Assembly (NCBI RefSeq): GCF_041052385.1
Contig: NZ_CP163439.1
Span: 868,001-932,000 of the forward strand
Origin: Streptomyces sp. R28
GTDB lineage: Bacteria; Actinomycetota; Actinomycetes; Streptomycetales; Streptomycetaceae
DNA length: 64,000 nucleotides
Direction of reading: 5' to 3'
Shown here: one piece after another, positions 7,882 to 16,233 of the stretch
Layout: each line of letters begins with the position of its first letter
Position numbering within the stretch: position 1 is the stretch's first letter
The notes under the pieces: model-generated
The model's input: only the letters and a program-made list of their open reading frames with translations
Databases searched by the model: none
Told to the model about the DNA's origin: nothing
Translations under genes and position numbers: made by a program

Positions 7882-7917
7882 GGCGAGTGGCGAGGGTAGG
7901 GCGAGTGGCGAGGGTAG
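7882..7917. repeat. 18-bp perfect direct duplication
   Basis: Two exact copies of GGCGAGTGGCGAGGGTAG lie head to tail at 7882-7899 and 7900-7917, and each copy is itself two GGCGAG-related halves. They are in the 262-bp gap between the RpiB-like gene start and the ROK gene end. No gene or clear terminator is seen in the rest of that gap. Confidence 0.9.
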
Positions 7918-7967
7918 GAGGACACGCCTCGGGTACGCCTTGAGCCCGGTCTGCCGCCACGGGCCCC

Positions 7968-9206
7968 CTAGGCGAGCGCCGCCAGCGGATCGTCCAGCAC
8001 CGGCTGCCAGGCCAACTCGGCAGCGCCGACCAGGCTGTTGTGGTCGAGGGTGCACGCGAGGATCGGGACGCCACCGCTCTGGCCCCACAGGCTGCGGCCG
8101 GCGACGACCGCGCGCAGGCGCTCGGGGTCGGCGTCCAGGAGGGTGCGGTGGAGGCCGCCGAGGATGATGCGGTCCGGGTTGAGGATGTTGACCAGGCCTG
8201 CGAGACCCAGGCCGAGGCGGTCGATGAGGGCCTCAGTGGCCGTGCGGACCTCGGGGTTGTCGTACCGGGTGCGGATCAGGTCCTTGGCCTGCTGAAGCAG
8301 GTTGACCTCGGGTCCCGGCTCGCGGCCGGCCGCCGTGAGGAGGGCCAGCGGGTCGGCCTCGACGTCGAGGCAGCCACGGCTGCCGCAGTGGCAGGGTCTG
8401 CCCTCGGGGTTGACGGTGAGGTGGCCGACCTCCAGGGCCAGGCCCGAACTGCCGGTGTGCAGACGGCCGTCCAGCACGAGCGCACCGCCGACGCCCCGGT
8501 GCCCGGTGGCCACGCACAGCAGGTGCCGGGCGCCGCGACCCGCGCCGTGCCGGTGCTCGGCGAGGGCGGCGAGGTTGACGTCGTTGCCGGCGAAGGCCGG
8601 TCCGGTGATCCCGGCCTCGCGCACGCGCTCCGCGAAGATACGGCGCACGGGCGCACCCACGGGCCAGGCCAGGTGCAGCGGGTTGAGCGCCAGGCCGTCC
8701 GGTTCCGCGACGGCGGACGGTACGGCGAGTCCGGCGCCGACGCAGCGCCGCCCGGTCGTGCGCAGCAGGTCGGCACCTGCCTCCACGACCGAGCCGAGGA
8801 CCTTGGCGGGATCGGCGTCCACCGTCTCGCAGCCGGGTGCGGTGGCGACGATACGGCCGCCGAGGCCGACCAGCGCCGCCCGGAAGCCGTCGGTGTGCAC
8901 CTGTGCGGCGAGGACGACCGGGCCGTCCTCGGCGACCGCCAGCCGGTGCGAGGGCCGCCCCTGCGAGCCGGCTGCCGCGCCAGGCCGGGCGTCGACCCGG
9001 ATCAGGCCGAGCGCCTCGAGTTCGGCGGCGACCGCGCCGGCCGTGGCCCGGGTCACCCCGAGCTCGGCGGTGAGGACGGCACGCGTGGGGGCGCGTCCGG
9101 TGTGCACGAGCTCCAACGCGGGTCCGAGCGCACCGCGCCCCCGGTCCAACCGCGTCCTGGAGGTGGTCCCTTCCCCCGCCGACCGGGGGTCCGCCTTGCC
9201 GCTCAT
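7968..9206 (-). CDS. ROK family transcriptional regulator
   Basis: This 412-residue protein combines an N-terminal winged helix (about residues 25-75, LTAELGVTRATAGAVAAELEALGL) with a sugar-kinase-like ROK fold. The zinc-binding ROK motif CHCGSRGCLDVEADP is present, as is GLALEVGHLTVNPEG with the conserved Glu-x-Gly-His. These are features of XylR/NagC-type repressors that bind sugars without phosphorylating them, but the ATP-binding DxGxT motif of true kinases is not evident. It starts at the ATG at 9206. It is transcribed alone, with no sugar operon directly attached, so its target is probably elsewhere or is the gene itself. Confidence 0.9.
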   Translation of the reverse strand: MSGKADPRSAGEGTTSRTRLDRGRGALGPALELVHTGRAPTRAVLTAELGVTRATAGAVAAELEALGLIRVDARPGAAAGSQGRPSHRLAVAEDGPVVLAAQVHTDGFRAALVGLGGRIVATAPGCETVDADPAKVLGSVVEAGADLLRTTGRRCVGAGLAVPSAVAEPDGLALNPLHLAWPVGAPVRRIFAERVREAGITGPAFAGNDVNLAALAEHRHGAGRGARHLLCVATGHRGVGGALVLDGRLHTGSSGLALEVGHLTVNPEGRPCHCGSRGCLDVEADPLALLTAAGREPGPEVNLLQQAKDLIRTRYDNPEVRTATEALIDRLGLGLAGLVNILNPDRIILGGLHRTLLDADPERLRAVVAGRSLWGQSGGVPILACTLDHNSLVGAAELAWQPVLDDPLAALA

Positions 9207-9242
9207 GAGGGCGAGTCTCCCATGATCCGCAGATGCGGCGGC

Positions 9243-9920
9243 CTACAGACCGCTCACTCTGAGCGTGATGTTCAACCGCCCGGTCAGCCCCAACTCCGGC
9301 GGTGCGGTGCCCGGCTGCACCCTCGGCACACCGTGGTGGGCGAGCCGCGACGGGCCGCCGAAGACGAACAGGTCGCCGCAGCGCAGCTCGACGTCCGTGT
9401 ACGGCCGGGTCCGGGTCTCGGTGTTGCCGAAGCGGAAGACGCAGGTGTCGCCGAGGCTCAGGGACACCACCGGGGCGTGCGACTTCTCGTCGCTGTCGCG
9501 GTGCATGCCCATGCGGGCGTCCGCATCGTAGAAGTTGATCAGGGCGATGTCGTACGCCATCACCGGTCCGCCCCGTGCGCCCCCATCCGCGTCCCCCGCC
9601 ACTTCCCCGAGTGCGTCCCGCACCGCGTGCCGGCCCAGCTCGCCCAGCCACTCGGGGAACGGTTTCACCGGCGCGCCGTCGCCGTCGACGATCGTGCGGG
9701 CGTAGGCGTACGGGTACCAGTGCCAGCCCAGGCAGACCTGCCGGGCGGTCATGGTGCCGCCGCCGGGGGTGCGGACCGTACGCAGGCCGGCCGGTGGGCG
9801 GGCCCACTCGCGGCAGGCCTCCAGCAGCTCGCGCTGGCGGTCCTGGTCCAGCCAGCCGGGCACATGTACCGCTCCCGGCGCGACCTCCGTACGTTCCCGG
9901 GGGAACAGCTCGGCGTCCAT
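9243..9920 (-). CDS. alkB: Alpha-ketoglutarate-dependent dioxygenase AlkB
   Basis: This is an Fe(II)/2-oxoglutarate DNA/RNA repair demethylase that removes 1-methyladenine and 3-methylcytosine. In the 225-residue product the iron ligands are H140 and D142 (MHRDSDE) and H196 (LAHHG), and the 2-oxoglutarate Arg lies in GRLNITLR near the C-terminus. The substrate-lid region WHWYPYAYA and MAYDIALINFYD are typical. Two in-frame ATGs exist (9920 and 9929); GGGGAG lies ten bases before the first and one base before the second, so 9920 is preferred. It is divergent from the rRNA methyltransferase with only 56 bases between. Confidence 0.92.
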   Translation of the reverse strand: MDAELFPRERTEVAPGAVHVPGWLDQDRQRELLEACREWARPPAGLRTVRTPGGGTMTARQVCLGWHWYPYAYARTIVDGDGAPVKPFPEWLGELGRHAVRDALGEVAGDADGGARGGPVMAYDIALINFYDADARMGMHRDSDEKSHAPVVSLSLGDTCVFRFGNTETRTRPYTDVELRCGDLFVFGGPSRLAHHGVPRVQPGTAPPELGLTGRLNITLRVSGL

Positions 9921-9976
9921 GCCTTCCATACTCCCCCACGGGCCGTGAGCTGCGGCTCGGCTAGCCTTGACGCACG

Positions 9977-11122
9977 ATGAACGACCGTATGACGACGCCC
10001 TGGGGCGAGCTCGCACTGACCCGTTTCCCCGAGGACCCGCGCGAGAGGCTGCGTGCCTGGGACGCCTCCGACGAGTACCTCCTCAGGCACCTGGCGGAGC
10101 AGGAGACCCCGCTGTCCGGCACGGTCGTGGTGGTCGGTGATCGCTGGGGCGCCCTGGTCACGGCGCTCGCGGCGCACCAGCCCGTGCAGATCACGGACTC
10201 CTGCCTCACCCAGGAGGCGACCCGGGCCAACCTCGACCGCGACGGCGTCGAGCCCGGCTCCGTCCGCCTGCTGACCACGCAGGATCGGCCGCCGGAACGC
10301 ATCGACGTCCTGCTCGTGCGGGTGCCGAAGAGCCTGGCGCTGCTGGAGGACCAGCTGCTGCGGCTGGCGCCCGCGGTGCACGAGGGCACGGTGGTGGTCG
10401 GCACCGGGATGGTGAAGGAGATCCACACCTCGACGCTCCAGCTGTTCGAGCGGATCCTCGGCCCGACCCGCACCTCGCTCGCCGAGAAGAAGGCGCGGCT
10501 GATCTTCTGCACACCTCGGCCGTCGTCGGCTACGCCCGCCAACCCTTGGCCGTACACGTACACGCTCCCCGACGGCATCGGCGCGGTCTCGGGGCGCACG
10601 GTCGTCAATCACGCGGGCGTGTTCTGCGCCGACCGGCTCGACATCGGTACGCGGTTCTTCCTGGGGCACCTTCCGGACGGCAAGGGCGCCCAGCGGGTGG
10701 TGGACCTCGGGTGTGGCAACGGCGTCGTCGGTACGGCGGTGGCGCTGGCGAACCCGGAGGCCGAGGTGCTGTTCGTGGACGAGTCGTTCCAGGCCGTGGC
10801 CTCGGCGGAGGCGACGTACAAGGCGAACGGGGTGCAGGGGCGCGCCGAGTTCCGGGTCGGGGACGGGCTGGCGGGCGTGCCGGACGGGAGCGTCGACCTC
10901 GTGCTCAACAATCCGCCGTTCCACTCGCACCAGGCGACGACCGACGCGACGGCCTGGCGGATGTTCACGGGGGCACGGCGCGCGCTCAGGCCGGGCGGCG
11001 AGCTCTGGGTGATCGGCAACCGGCATCTCGGCTACCACGTGAAGCTGCGGCGGCTGTTCGGCAACAGTCAACTCGTCGCCGGTGACCCGAAGTTCGTGGT
11101 GCTGAGGGCCGTCAAGCGGTAG
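9977..11122 (+). CDS. Class I SAM-dependent methyltransferase, RlmG/RsmC type
   Basis: This 381-residue protein is a two-domain rRNA guanine-N2 methyltransferase of the RlmG/RsmC group. The N-terminal half is a degenerate methyltransferase fold. The C-terminal half carries the SAM motif VVDLGCGNGVVGTA (about residue 238) and the catalytic NNPPFHSH (about residue 312), diagnostic of N2-guanine methylation. The length matches RlmG (23S G1835 in E. coli). It starts at the ATG at 9977 close to the divergent alkB gene and is transcribed alone. The target base in Streptomyces is inferred from the family. Confidence 0.88.
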   Translation: MNDRMTTPWGELALTRFPEDPRERLRAWDASDEYLLRHLAEQETPLSGTVVVVGDRWGALVTALAAHQPVQITDSCLTQEATRANLDRDGVEPGSVRLLTTQDRPPERIDVLLVRVPKSLALLEDQLLRLAPAVHEGTVVVGTGMVKEIHTSTLQLFERILGPTRTSLAEKKARLIFCTPRPSSATPANPWPYTYTLPDGIGAVSGRTVVNHAGVFCADRLDIGTRFFLGHLPDGKGAQRVVDLGCGNGVVGTAVALANPEAEVLFVDESFQAVASAEATYKANGVQGRAEFRVGDGLAGVPDGSVDLVLNNPPFHSHQATTDATAWRMFTGARRALRPGGELWVIGNRHLGYHVKLRRLFGNSQLVAGDPKFVVLRAVKR

Positions 11123-11137
11123 GCACACGGCACCGAG

Positions 11138-11992
11138 TCAGGAAGCCCTCAACACCCCGATGATGTCGGCCACCGCCCGCACCATCGCCTCCCGCCCCAC
11201 ACTCAGGTACTTGCGCGAGTCGACCGCCTCGGGGTGGGCGGCGAGGAAGTCACGGATCGCTCCCGTCATGGCGATGTTGAGGGCCGTGCCGATATTGACC
11301 TTGGCGATGCCGCCCGCGACCGCCGCGGTCAGTTCGCCGTCGGGGACGCCGGAGGAGCCGTGCAGGACGAGGGGGACGTCCAAGGTGGCGGACAGGCGCT
11401 TGAGGAGCTCGTGGTCGAGCGTGGCGGTGCGGGTGGTCATGGCGTGCGAGCTGCCGACGGCGACCGCGAGCGCGTCGACGCCGGAGTCGCTGACGAAGGC
11501 GTGGGCCTCGGCGGGGTCGGTGCGGGCGCCGGGGGCGTGGGCGTCGAGCGGAGCCTCGCCGTTCTTGCCGCCCAGTCGGCCCAACTCGGCCTCGATCCAG
11601 AGGCCTTGGGCGTGCGCCCAGTCGACGGCGGCCTTCGTGGCGGCGAGGTTGTCCGCGTACGGCAGTCGGGCCGCGTCGTACATCACGGAGCTGAATCCGG
11701 CGCCCGGCGCCTGGCGCAGCAGGTCGTCGCTCTGGACGTGGTCGAGGTGCAACGCGACGGGGACGGCGGCCCGTTCGGCGGCGGCGGACGCCGCGCGGGC
11801 GAGCGGGAGGAGGCGTCCGTAGCGGAACTTGACGGCGTTCTCGCTGACTTGGAGCACGACGGGCGAACTCACCGACTCCGCACCGGCGATGACGGCCTCG
11901 ACATGCTCCAGGGTGATGACGTTGAAGGCGGCGACGGCGGAGCGGTCTGCGGCGGGGCGGGTGATGAGCTCGCCGGTGGTCACGAGGGGCAC
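11138..11992 (-). CDS. Class II fructose/tagatose-bisphosphate aldolase
   Basis: This zinc-dependent aldolase of 284 residues resembles GatY/KbaY, which cleave tagatose-1,6-bisphosphate to dihydroxyacetone-P and glyceraldehyde-3-P. Visible motifs are AAFNVITLEHVEAV, the zinc region ALHLDHVQSDD, WIEAELGRLGGKN, VLHGSSGVPD and KVNIGTALN. It starts at a GTG (11992) preceded by AAGGAGAG. It lies 20 bases after the SIS isomerase gene in the same direction and is controlled with it by the divergent DeoR gene. The pair fits galactosamine/N-acetylgalactosamine or tagatose use. Whether it prefers tagatose or fructose bisphosphate cannot be read from the sequence. Confidence 0.88.
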   Translation of the reverse strand: MPLVTTGELITRPAADRSAVAAFNVITLEHVEAVIAGAESVSSPVVLQVSENAVKFRYGRLLPLARAASAAAERAAVPVALHLDHVQSDDLLRQAPGAGFSSVMYDAARLPYADNLAATKAAVDWAHAQGLWIEAELGRLGGKNGEAPLDAHAPGARTDPAEAHAFVSDSGVDALAVAVGSSHAMTTRTATLDHELLKRLSATLDVPLVLHGSSGVPDGELTAAVAGGIAKVNIGTALNIAMTGAIRDFLAAHPEAVDSRKYLSVGREAMVRAVADIIGVLRAS

Positions 11993-12012
11993 GGCTCTCC
12001 TTTCTCGGCGCG

Positions 12013-12894
12013 TCAGGGGGCGAGGATCACCGAGCGGGTGAGGTGGCGCGGCTGGTCCGGATCGAGGCCGCGGGCCGCGGCGACGGCGACCGCGAGCCGC
12101 TGGGCGCGGACGAGTTCGGCGAGGGGGTCGAGGCGGCCCTCGATCCACAGTCCGCCGGTGGAGCGGACCTGTTCGGCCAGCCCTTCGGGCGCCTCGCCGA
12201 ACATCCAGGTGGCGGTGCCGCTCGTGGTGATGCTGATCGGGCCGTGCCGGTACTCCATGGCCGGGTAGGCCTCCGTCCAGGACAGCGATGCCTCGCGCAT
12301 CTTCAGCCCGGCCTCGTTGGCCAGCCCCACGGTCCAGCCACGGCCGAGGAAGGTGAACTGCCCGCACTCCACGAGCCCTTCGGGCAGTTCGCCGGCGAGT
12401 GCGGTGCGGGCGTCGGCGACGACCGCGTCGGTGTGCAGGCCGAGGTGGGCACGGAGCAGGGTGAGAGCGGTGGTCGCGAACCGGGTCTGCACGACGGAAC
12501 GTTCGTCCGCGTAGTCGAGGACGACGACCTCGTCGGCGGCCGTCATGACGGGCGTGTTCGGATCGGCGGTGATCGCCGTGGTACGCGTGCGCCCCTTCAG
12601 CCGTCCCACCAGGTCCAGCACTTCGGTCGTCGTACCGGAACGAGTGAGGGCGACGACTCGGTCGTACGTCCGCTCGGGCGGGAACTCCGACGTGGCGAAG
12701 GCGTCCGTCTCCCCCTGGCCCGATCCCTCGCGCAGCACGGCGAACGCCTGCGCCATGAAGTACGACGTGCCGCAGCCGACGACCGCGACCCGCTCCCCCG
12801 GCACCGGCAGCGTCCCGCCGAGTCCGGCCGCCTCCGCCGCGGCGCGTGTCCAGCACTCGGGCTGGCTGTTGAGCTCGTCCTCGACATGTGTCAT
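12013..12894 (-). CDS. SIS-domain sugar isomerase/deaminase (AgaS-like)
   Basis: This is a 293-residue double SIS-domain protein, related to the isomerase half of GlmS and to AgaS. The first SIS core (RVAVVGCGTSYFMAQAFA, near residues 35-52) and SRSGTTTEV-type phosphosugar site (ALTRSGTTTEVLDL) are clear. The second half has GRGWTVGLANEAGLKMREAS and EYRHGPIS, typical of glucosamine-6-P/galactosamine-6-P enzymes. It is predicted to deaminate or isomerise an amino-sugar phosphate to tagatose-6-P or fructose-6-P, feeding the aldolase encoded downstream. It is the first gene of the pair; its promoter region carries the putative AgaR sites. Confidence 0.87.
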   Translation of the reverse strand: MTHVEDELNSQPECWTRAAAEAAGLGGTLPVPGERVAVVGCGTSYFMAQAFAVLREGSGQGETDAFATSEFPPERTYDRVVALTRSGTTTEVLDLVGRLKGRTRTTAITADPNTPVMTAADEVVVLDYADERSVVQTRFATTALTLLRAHLGLHTDAVVADARTALAGELPEGLVECGQFTFLGRGWTVGLANEAGLKMREASLSWTEAYPAMEYRHGPISITTSGTATWMFGEAPEGLAEQVRSTGGLWIEGRLDPLAELVRAQRLAVAVAAARGLDPDQPRHLTRSVILAP

Positions 12895-12932
12895 GCCGCC
12901 GCCCTCCGCACTTCCATCCCATGAATGATTGT

Positions 12933-12971
12933 TCTTGCAAGATAGCGCCAGTTTTCAAGCAGAATCAAGCA
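12933..12971. promoter_or_regulatory. Putative DeoR/AgaR operators: palindrome plus direct repeats
   Basis: Between the divergent isomerase and DeoR genes there is a perfect 10-bp palindrome TCTTGCAAGA (12933-12942) and two TCAAGCA direct repeats (12955-12961 and 12965-12971) spaced by ten bases, one helical turn. Another CTTGC lies at 12985-12989. Repeated, phased half sites are typical of DeoR-family operators. The 131-bp region must hold both promoters. Confidence 0.65.
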
Positions 12972-13025
12972 TTGCGGGGATGAGGCTTGCGCTAAGGTCG
13001 CCGGAGATCGAGGAATGGAGGGCGG

Positions 13026-13805
13026 ATGTCGCGCGACGCCCGCTGGAAGGCACTGCTGGAGCTGCTCGTCGAGCGGGGCCGGCTGGACGTCGAGGAGGCG
13101 GCCGCCGACCTGGAGGTGTCGGCCGCCACGATCCGCCGCGACTTCGACCAGCTCGCCGAGCAGCAGATGCTCGTGCGCACACGGGGCGGCGCGGTCGTGC
13201 ACGGGGTGTCGTACGAACTGCCGCTGCGCTACAAGACGGCCCGGCACGCCTCCGAGAAGCAGCGCATCGCCAAGGCGGTGGCCGACCTCATCGCGCCCGG
13301 CGAGGCGGTGGGGCTGACCGGCGGCACGACGACCACCGAGGTGGCGCGGGCCCTGGCCGTGCGCAGCGACCTGGCGTCCGGGTCGCCCGCGCTGACGATC
13401 GTCACCAACGCGCTCAACATCGCCAATGAGCTGGCCGTGCGCCCCCAGTTCAAGATCGTGGTCACCGGCGGGGTCGCGCGCCCGCAGTCGTACGAGCTCA
13501 TCGGGCCGCTCGCGGACGGGGTGCTGGCCCAGATCACCATCGACGTGGCGGTGCTCGGTGTCGTCGCCTTCGACGCCACGCACGGCGCCGCCGCGCACGA
13601 CGAGGCGGAGGCGGCGATCAACCGGCTGCTGTGCGAGCGGGCCGAGCGGGTGATCGTGGCCGCGGACTCCAGCAAGCTGGGCCAGCGGGCGTTCGCCCGG
13701 ATCTGTGCGGCCGACGCGGTGGACACGCTGGTCACGGACTCGGCGGGCGCCCCCGACACGGTGCGGCGCTTCGAGGAGGCGGGGCTGACGGTCGTCGCGG
13801 TCTGA
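13026..13805 (+). CDS. DeoR/GlpR family transcriptional regulator
   Basis: This is a sugar-phosphate-responsive repressor of 259 residues. The N-terminal DeoR helix-turn-helix (VEEAAADLEVSAATIRRDFDQLAEQ, residues about 20-45) is complete, followed by the characteristic RTRGGAV. The C-terminal ISOCOT-type effector domain has GLTGGTTTTEVAR, VTNALNIANEL, VVTGGVARPQSYELIGPLA and ADSSKLGQRAFA. The ATG at 13026 follows GGAGGGCGG. The divergent position to the aldolase/isomerase operon argues that it is the AgaR-like repressor of that module. The last codons lie in the first copy of a 16-bp repeat array that extends past the stop. Confidence 0.9.
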   Translation: MSRDARWKALLELLVERGRLDVEEAAADLEVSAATIRRDFDQLAEQQMLVRTRGGAVVHGVSYELPLRYKTARHASEKQRIAKAVADLIAPGEAVGLTGGTTTTEVARALAVRSDLASGSPALTIVTNALNIANELAVRPQFKIVVTGGVARPQSYELIGPLADGVLAQITIDVAVLGVVAFDATHGAAAHDEAEAAINRLLCERAERVIVAADSSKLGQRAFARICAADAVDTLVTDSAGAPDTVRRFEEAGLTVVAV

Positions 13806-13915
13806 GGTCGTCGCGGTCTGAGGTCGTCGCGGTCTGAGGTCGTCGTGGTCCGAGGTCCTGGCGGCCTGAGCGTCATAGCAGGCTGAGCGTCATCGCAGAC
13901 TGAGTGTCGTTGCGG
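13801..13915. repeat. Degenerating 16-bp tandem repeat grown from the DeoR gene end
   Basis: The last codons and stop of the DeoR gene are copied head to tail. TCTGAGGTCGTCGCGG occurs exactly at 13801-13816 and 13817-13832, with one change at 13833-13848. Four more increasingly altered copies of 16-18 bases run to 13915. Each intact copy repeats the in-frame stop. The order of decay, best next to the gene and worst far away, suggests successive slippage events. Confidence 0.9.
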
Positions 13916-14040
13916 TCCAATCCCCGCCCCCCGGCCTCCGGCCCCAGGCCCCCGGCCCCGGCCCCCCGGCCGGCCCCCGGCCCCGGCCCCCCCCGGCCAC
14001 GGCCAGGTTCCCCCGGCCCCGGCCCTCTCCCCGCCGATTC
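13916..14040. other. C-rich low-complexity tract (CCGGCCCC-type)
   Basis: About 120 bases before the GH15 gene are made almost only of C and G in short CCCCGGCC-like words, with CCCCCCCCC runs near 13990. No gene fits. It can fold into many GC hairpins and may act as a transcription end for the DeoR gene, but there is no T-run. It also lies in the leader of the GH15 gene, whose promoter I cannot locate. Confidence 0.7.
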
Positions 14041-14085
14041 CACCTACGCTGGGATCGAGGCGCATGGCGGGCCAGGGAGGCTGCG

Positions 14086-15921
14086 ATGAGCACGACACCG
14101 ATCGACGAGGACGTACGGGCGGCTTCGCACTATGTGCCGATCGCCGAGCACGGGCTGATCGGCGATCTGCGCAGCGTGGCCCTGGTGGGGACGGACGGCA
14201 CGATCGACTGGTACTGCTGCCCGGCCTTCGACGCCCCGAGCGTCTTCGCGGCGATCCTGGACGCGGAGCGGGGCGGCTGTTTCGAGCTGGCGGCGGCGGT
14301 GCCGGCGCGGACCAAGCAGTTCTACTTCCCGGACACGAACGTCCTGATCACCCGGTTCTTCACCGAGGACGGCGTCGCCGAGGTGCAGGACTTCATGCCG
14401 GTGGACGGCGACCTGGCGGAGACCGAACGGCACCGGCTGATCCGGCGTGTGGTGTGCGTCCGCGGGTCGATCCCCTTCCGTACACGGGTCGCGCCGCGCT
14501 TCGAGTACGGCACCCGGCCGCACACCGTCCGCAGGGTGGGCGACGTCGCGGTCTTCGAGTCCGAGAAGCTGTCGCTCGGGCTGACCGCGACCATGCCGCT
14601 GGAGGTCGACGGGCCGGACGTGCGCGCCGACTTCAAGCTCTCCGAGGGCGAGTCGGCGGTGTTCGCGCTGGACCAGGTCGGCGGCGAGGTGAACCCCCGG
14701 CGGTGCGCGCGGACCGAGGCGGAGGAGCAGTTCAACAGCACGGTGGCGTACTGGCGGCACTGGCTGTCCGCCTCCAAGTACCGGGGCCGCTGGCGGGAGA
14801 TGGTGCACCGCTCCGCGCTCACCCTGAAGCTGCTCACCTACGCGCCCACCGGCGCGATCGTGGCCGCGCCGACGACGAGCCTGCCCGAGCAGCTGGGCGG
14901 CGAACGCAACTGGGACTACCGGTACGTGTGGGTACGCGACGCCGCCTTCTGTGTGTACGCGCTGCTGCGGCTGGGCTTCACGGGTGAGGCCGGGGCGTTC
15001 ATGCAGTTCCTGACCCGGCATGTCAGCCAGGGCGACGGCTGTCACACCGGCCCGCTGCAGATCCTGTACGGCATCGACGGCCGCACCGATCTGCCCGAGC
15101 GCGAACTCGGCCATCTTCGGGGGCACCTCGGATCCGCCCCGGTGCGGATCGGCAACGCAGCCGCCGACCAGCTCCAGCTCGACATCTACGGCGCGCTGAT
15201 CGACTCCATCTACCTCTACGACAAGTGGGCGCAACCGATCTCCAGCGACCAGTGGGACGACGTGTGCGCGCTGGTGGACTGGGTGTGCGAGCACTGGGAC
15301 CAGCCCGACGAGGGCATCTGGGAGACGCGCGGCGGCCGCAAGAACTTCCTGTACTCGCGGCTGATGTGCTGGGTGGCGATCGAGCGGGGCATCCGTATGG
15401 CCAACCGGCGCGGACTGCCCGCCGATCTGCCGCGCTGGCAGCAGTGCCGGGACACGATCTACCGGCGGATCATGCGCCGGGGCTGGTCCGAGGCGCGCCA
15501 GGCCTTCGTCCAGCACGAGGACGGCGACGTGCTCGACGCGGCCGTGCTGATGATGCCGCTGACGAAGTTCATCTCGCCGACGGACCCCAAGTGGCTGTCC
15601 ACCCTCGACGCCCTCACCCAGGACCTGGTGTCCGACTCGCTGGTCTACCGCTACGACCCGGCGGCGAGCCCCGACGGACTGCACGGCGACGAGGGCACGT
15701 TCTCGATCTGCTCGTTCTGGTACGTCGAGGCCATGGTCCGCGCCGGGCGGGTCGACGAGGCACGGCTGGCCTTCGAGAAGATGCTGACGTACGCCAACCA
15801 TCTGGGCCTGTACGCCGAGGAGATCAGCCACACGGGCGAGCAACAGGGCAACTTCCCCCAGGCGTTCACGCATCTCGCACTGATCAGTGCGGCCTTCAAT
15901 CTGGATCGCGCCTTGGGGTGA
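14086..15921 (+). CDS. Glycoside hydrolase family 15 protein (trehalase type)
   Basis: This 611-residue protein has the mycobacterial/streptomycete GH15 trehalase layout. The N-terminal beta domain runs to about residue 230 (with HYVPIAEHGLIGDLRSVALVG near the start), then a linker, then the (alpha/alpha)6 catalytic barrel. The barrel holds NWDYRYVWVRDAAF with the substrate-binding WVRD, the general-acid Glu region, and LYAEEISHTGEQQGNFPQAFTH near the C-terminus with the second catalytic Glu. No signal peptide is seen, so it acts in the cytoplasm. The start has a GGGAGG site. It probably splits trehalose to glucose; glucoamylase activity is less likely. It is transcribed alone. Confidence 0.9.
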   Translation: MSTTPIDEDVRAASHYVPIAEHGLIGDLRSVALVGTDGTIDWYCCPAFDAPSVFAAILDAERGGCFELAAAVPARTKQFYFPDTNVLITRFFTEDGVAEVQDFMPVDGDLAETERHRLIRRVVCVRGSIPFRTRVAPRFEYGTRPHTVRRVGDVAVFESEKLSLGLTATMPLEVDGPDVRADFKLSEGESAVFALDQVGGEVNPRRCARTEAEEQFNSTVAYWRHWLSASKYRGRWREMVHRSALTLKLLTYAPTGAIVAAPTTSLPEQLGGERNWDYRYVWVRDAAFCVYALLRLGFTGEAGAFMQFLTRHVSQGDGCHTGPLQILYGIDGRTDLPERELGHLRGHLGSAPVRIGNAAADQLQLDIYGALIDSIYLYDKWAQPISSDQWDDVCALVDWVCEHWDQPDEGIWETRGGRKNFLYSRLMCWVAIERGIRMANRRGLPADLPRWQQCRDTIYRRIMRRGWSEARQAFVQHEDGDVLDAAVLMMPLTKFISPTDPKWLSTLDALTQDLVSDSLVYRYDPAASPDGLHGDEGTFSICSFWYVEAMVRAGRVDEARLAFEKMLTYANHLGLYAEEISHTGEQQGNFPQAFTHLALISAAFNLDRALG

Positions 15922-15936
15922 CCGGAGTTCACCGGT

Positions 15937-16233
15937 TCACCGGAGGGAGCGGTGGATCTCCCCCGCGCGGATCGCGGTGGTCGACAGCAGGGACGAGGTG
16001 AGGCCGTGCGTGTGCTCGGTGCTGCCCTGGAGATAGATCCCCGCGCTGACGTCGGGCGCGGTCTCCACGCGGTGGTCGCGCGCGACGCGGATCGCGTCCC
16101 CGTCGTCCCGCCGGCAGACCTTCGCCGCCTCGCCGAGCAGGGCGCTCAGGTGGCGGGGACGGTAGCCGGTGGCGTGGACCAGTACGTCGGCCTCCAGCAC
16201 CTGTTGTTCCCCTGTCGGCAGGACCGCGAGCCG
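15937..16233 (-). pseudogene. C-terminal remnant of a lysine/ornithine N-hydroxylase
   Basis: About 98 codons survive of an FAD-dependent siderophore N-monooxygenase (IucD/SidA/PvdA family, normally about 430 residues). The remnant begins near TGEQQVLEADVLVHATGYR, the conserved ATGY segment, and continues through the family's C-terminal STEHTHGLTSSLLSTTAIRAGEI to a normal stop at 15937. Upstream of about 16233 the frame has no family resemblance and instead overlaps a permease fragment on the other strand. The FAD- and NADPH-binding parts are gone, so it cannot be active. Such enzymes hydroxylate lysine, ornithine or a diamine for hydroxamate siderophores. Confidence 0.8.

Noticed and set aside
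13920..14040. Possible small RNA in the C-rich tract
   Set aside because: Composition alone makes many hairpins likely; no promoter or terminator pair can be shown.
16169..16233. An ATG giving a 141-codon FecCD fragment as a real gene
   Set aside because: The first 22 codons are antisense to the hydroxylase remnant and unlike any permease; the fragment lacks two thirds of the family.
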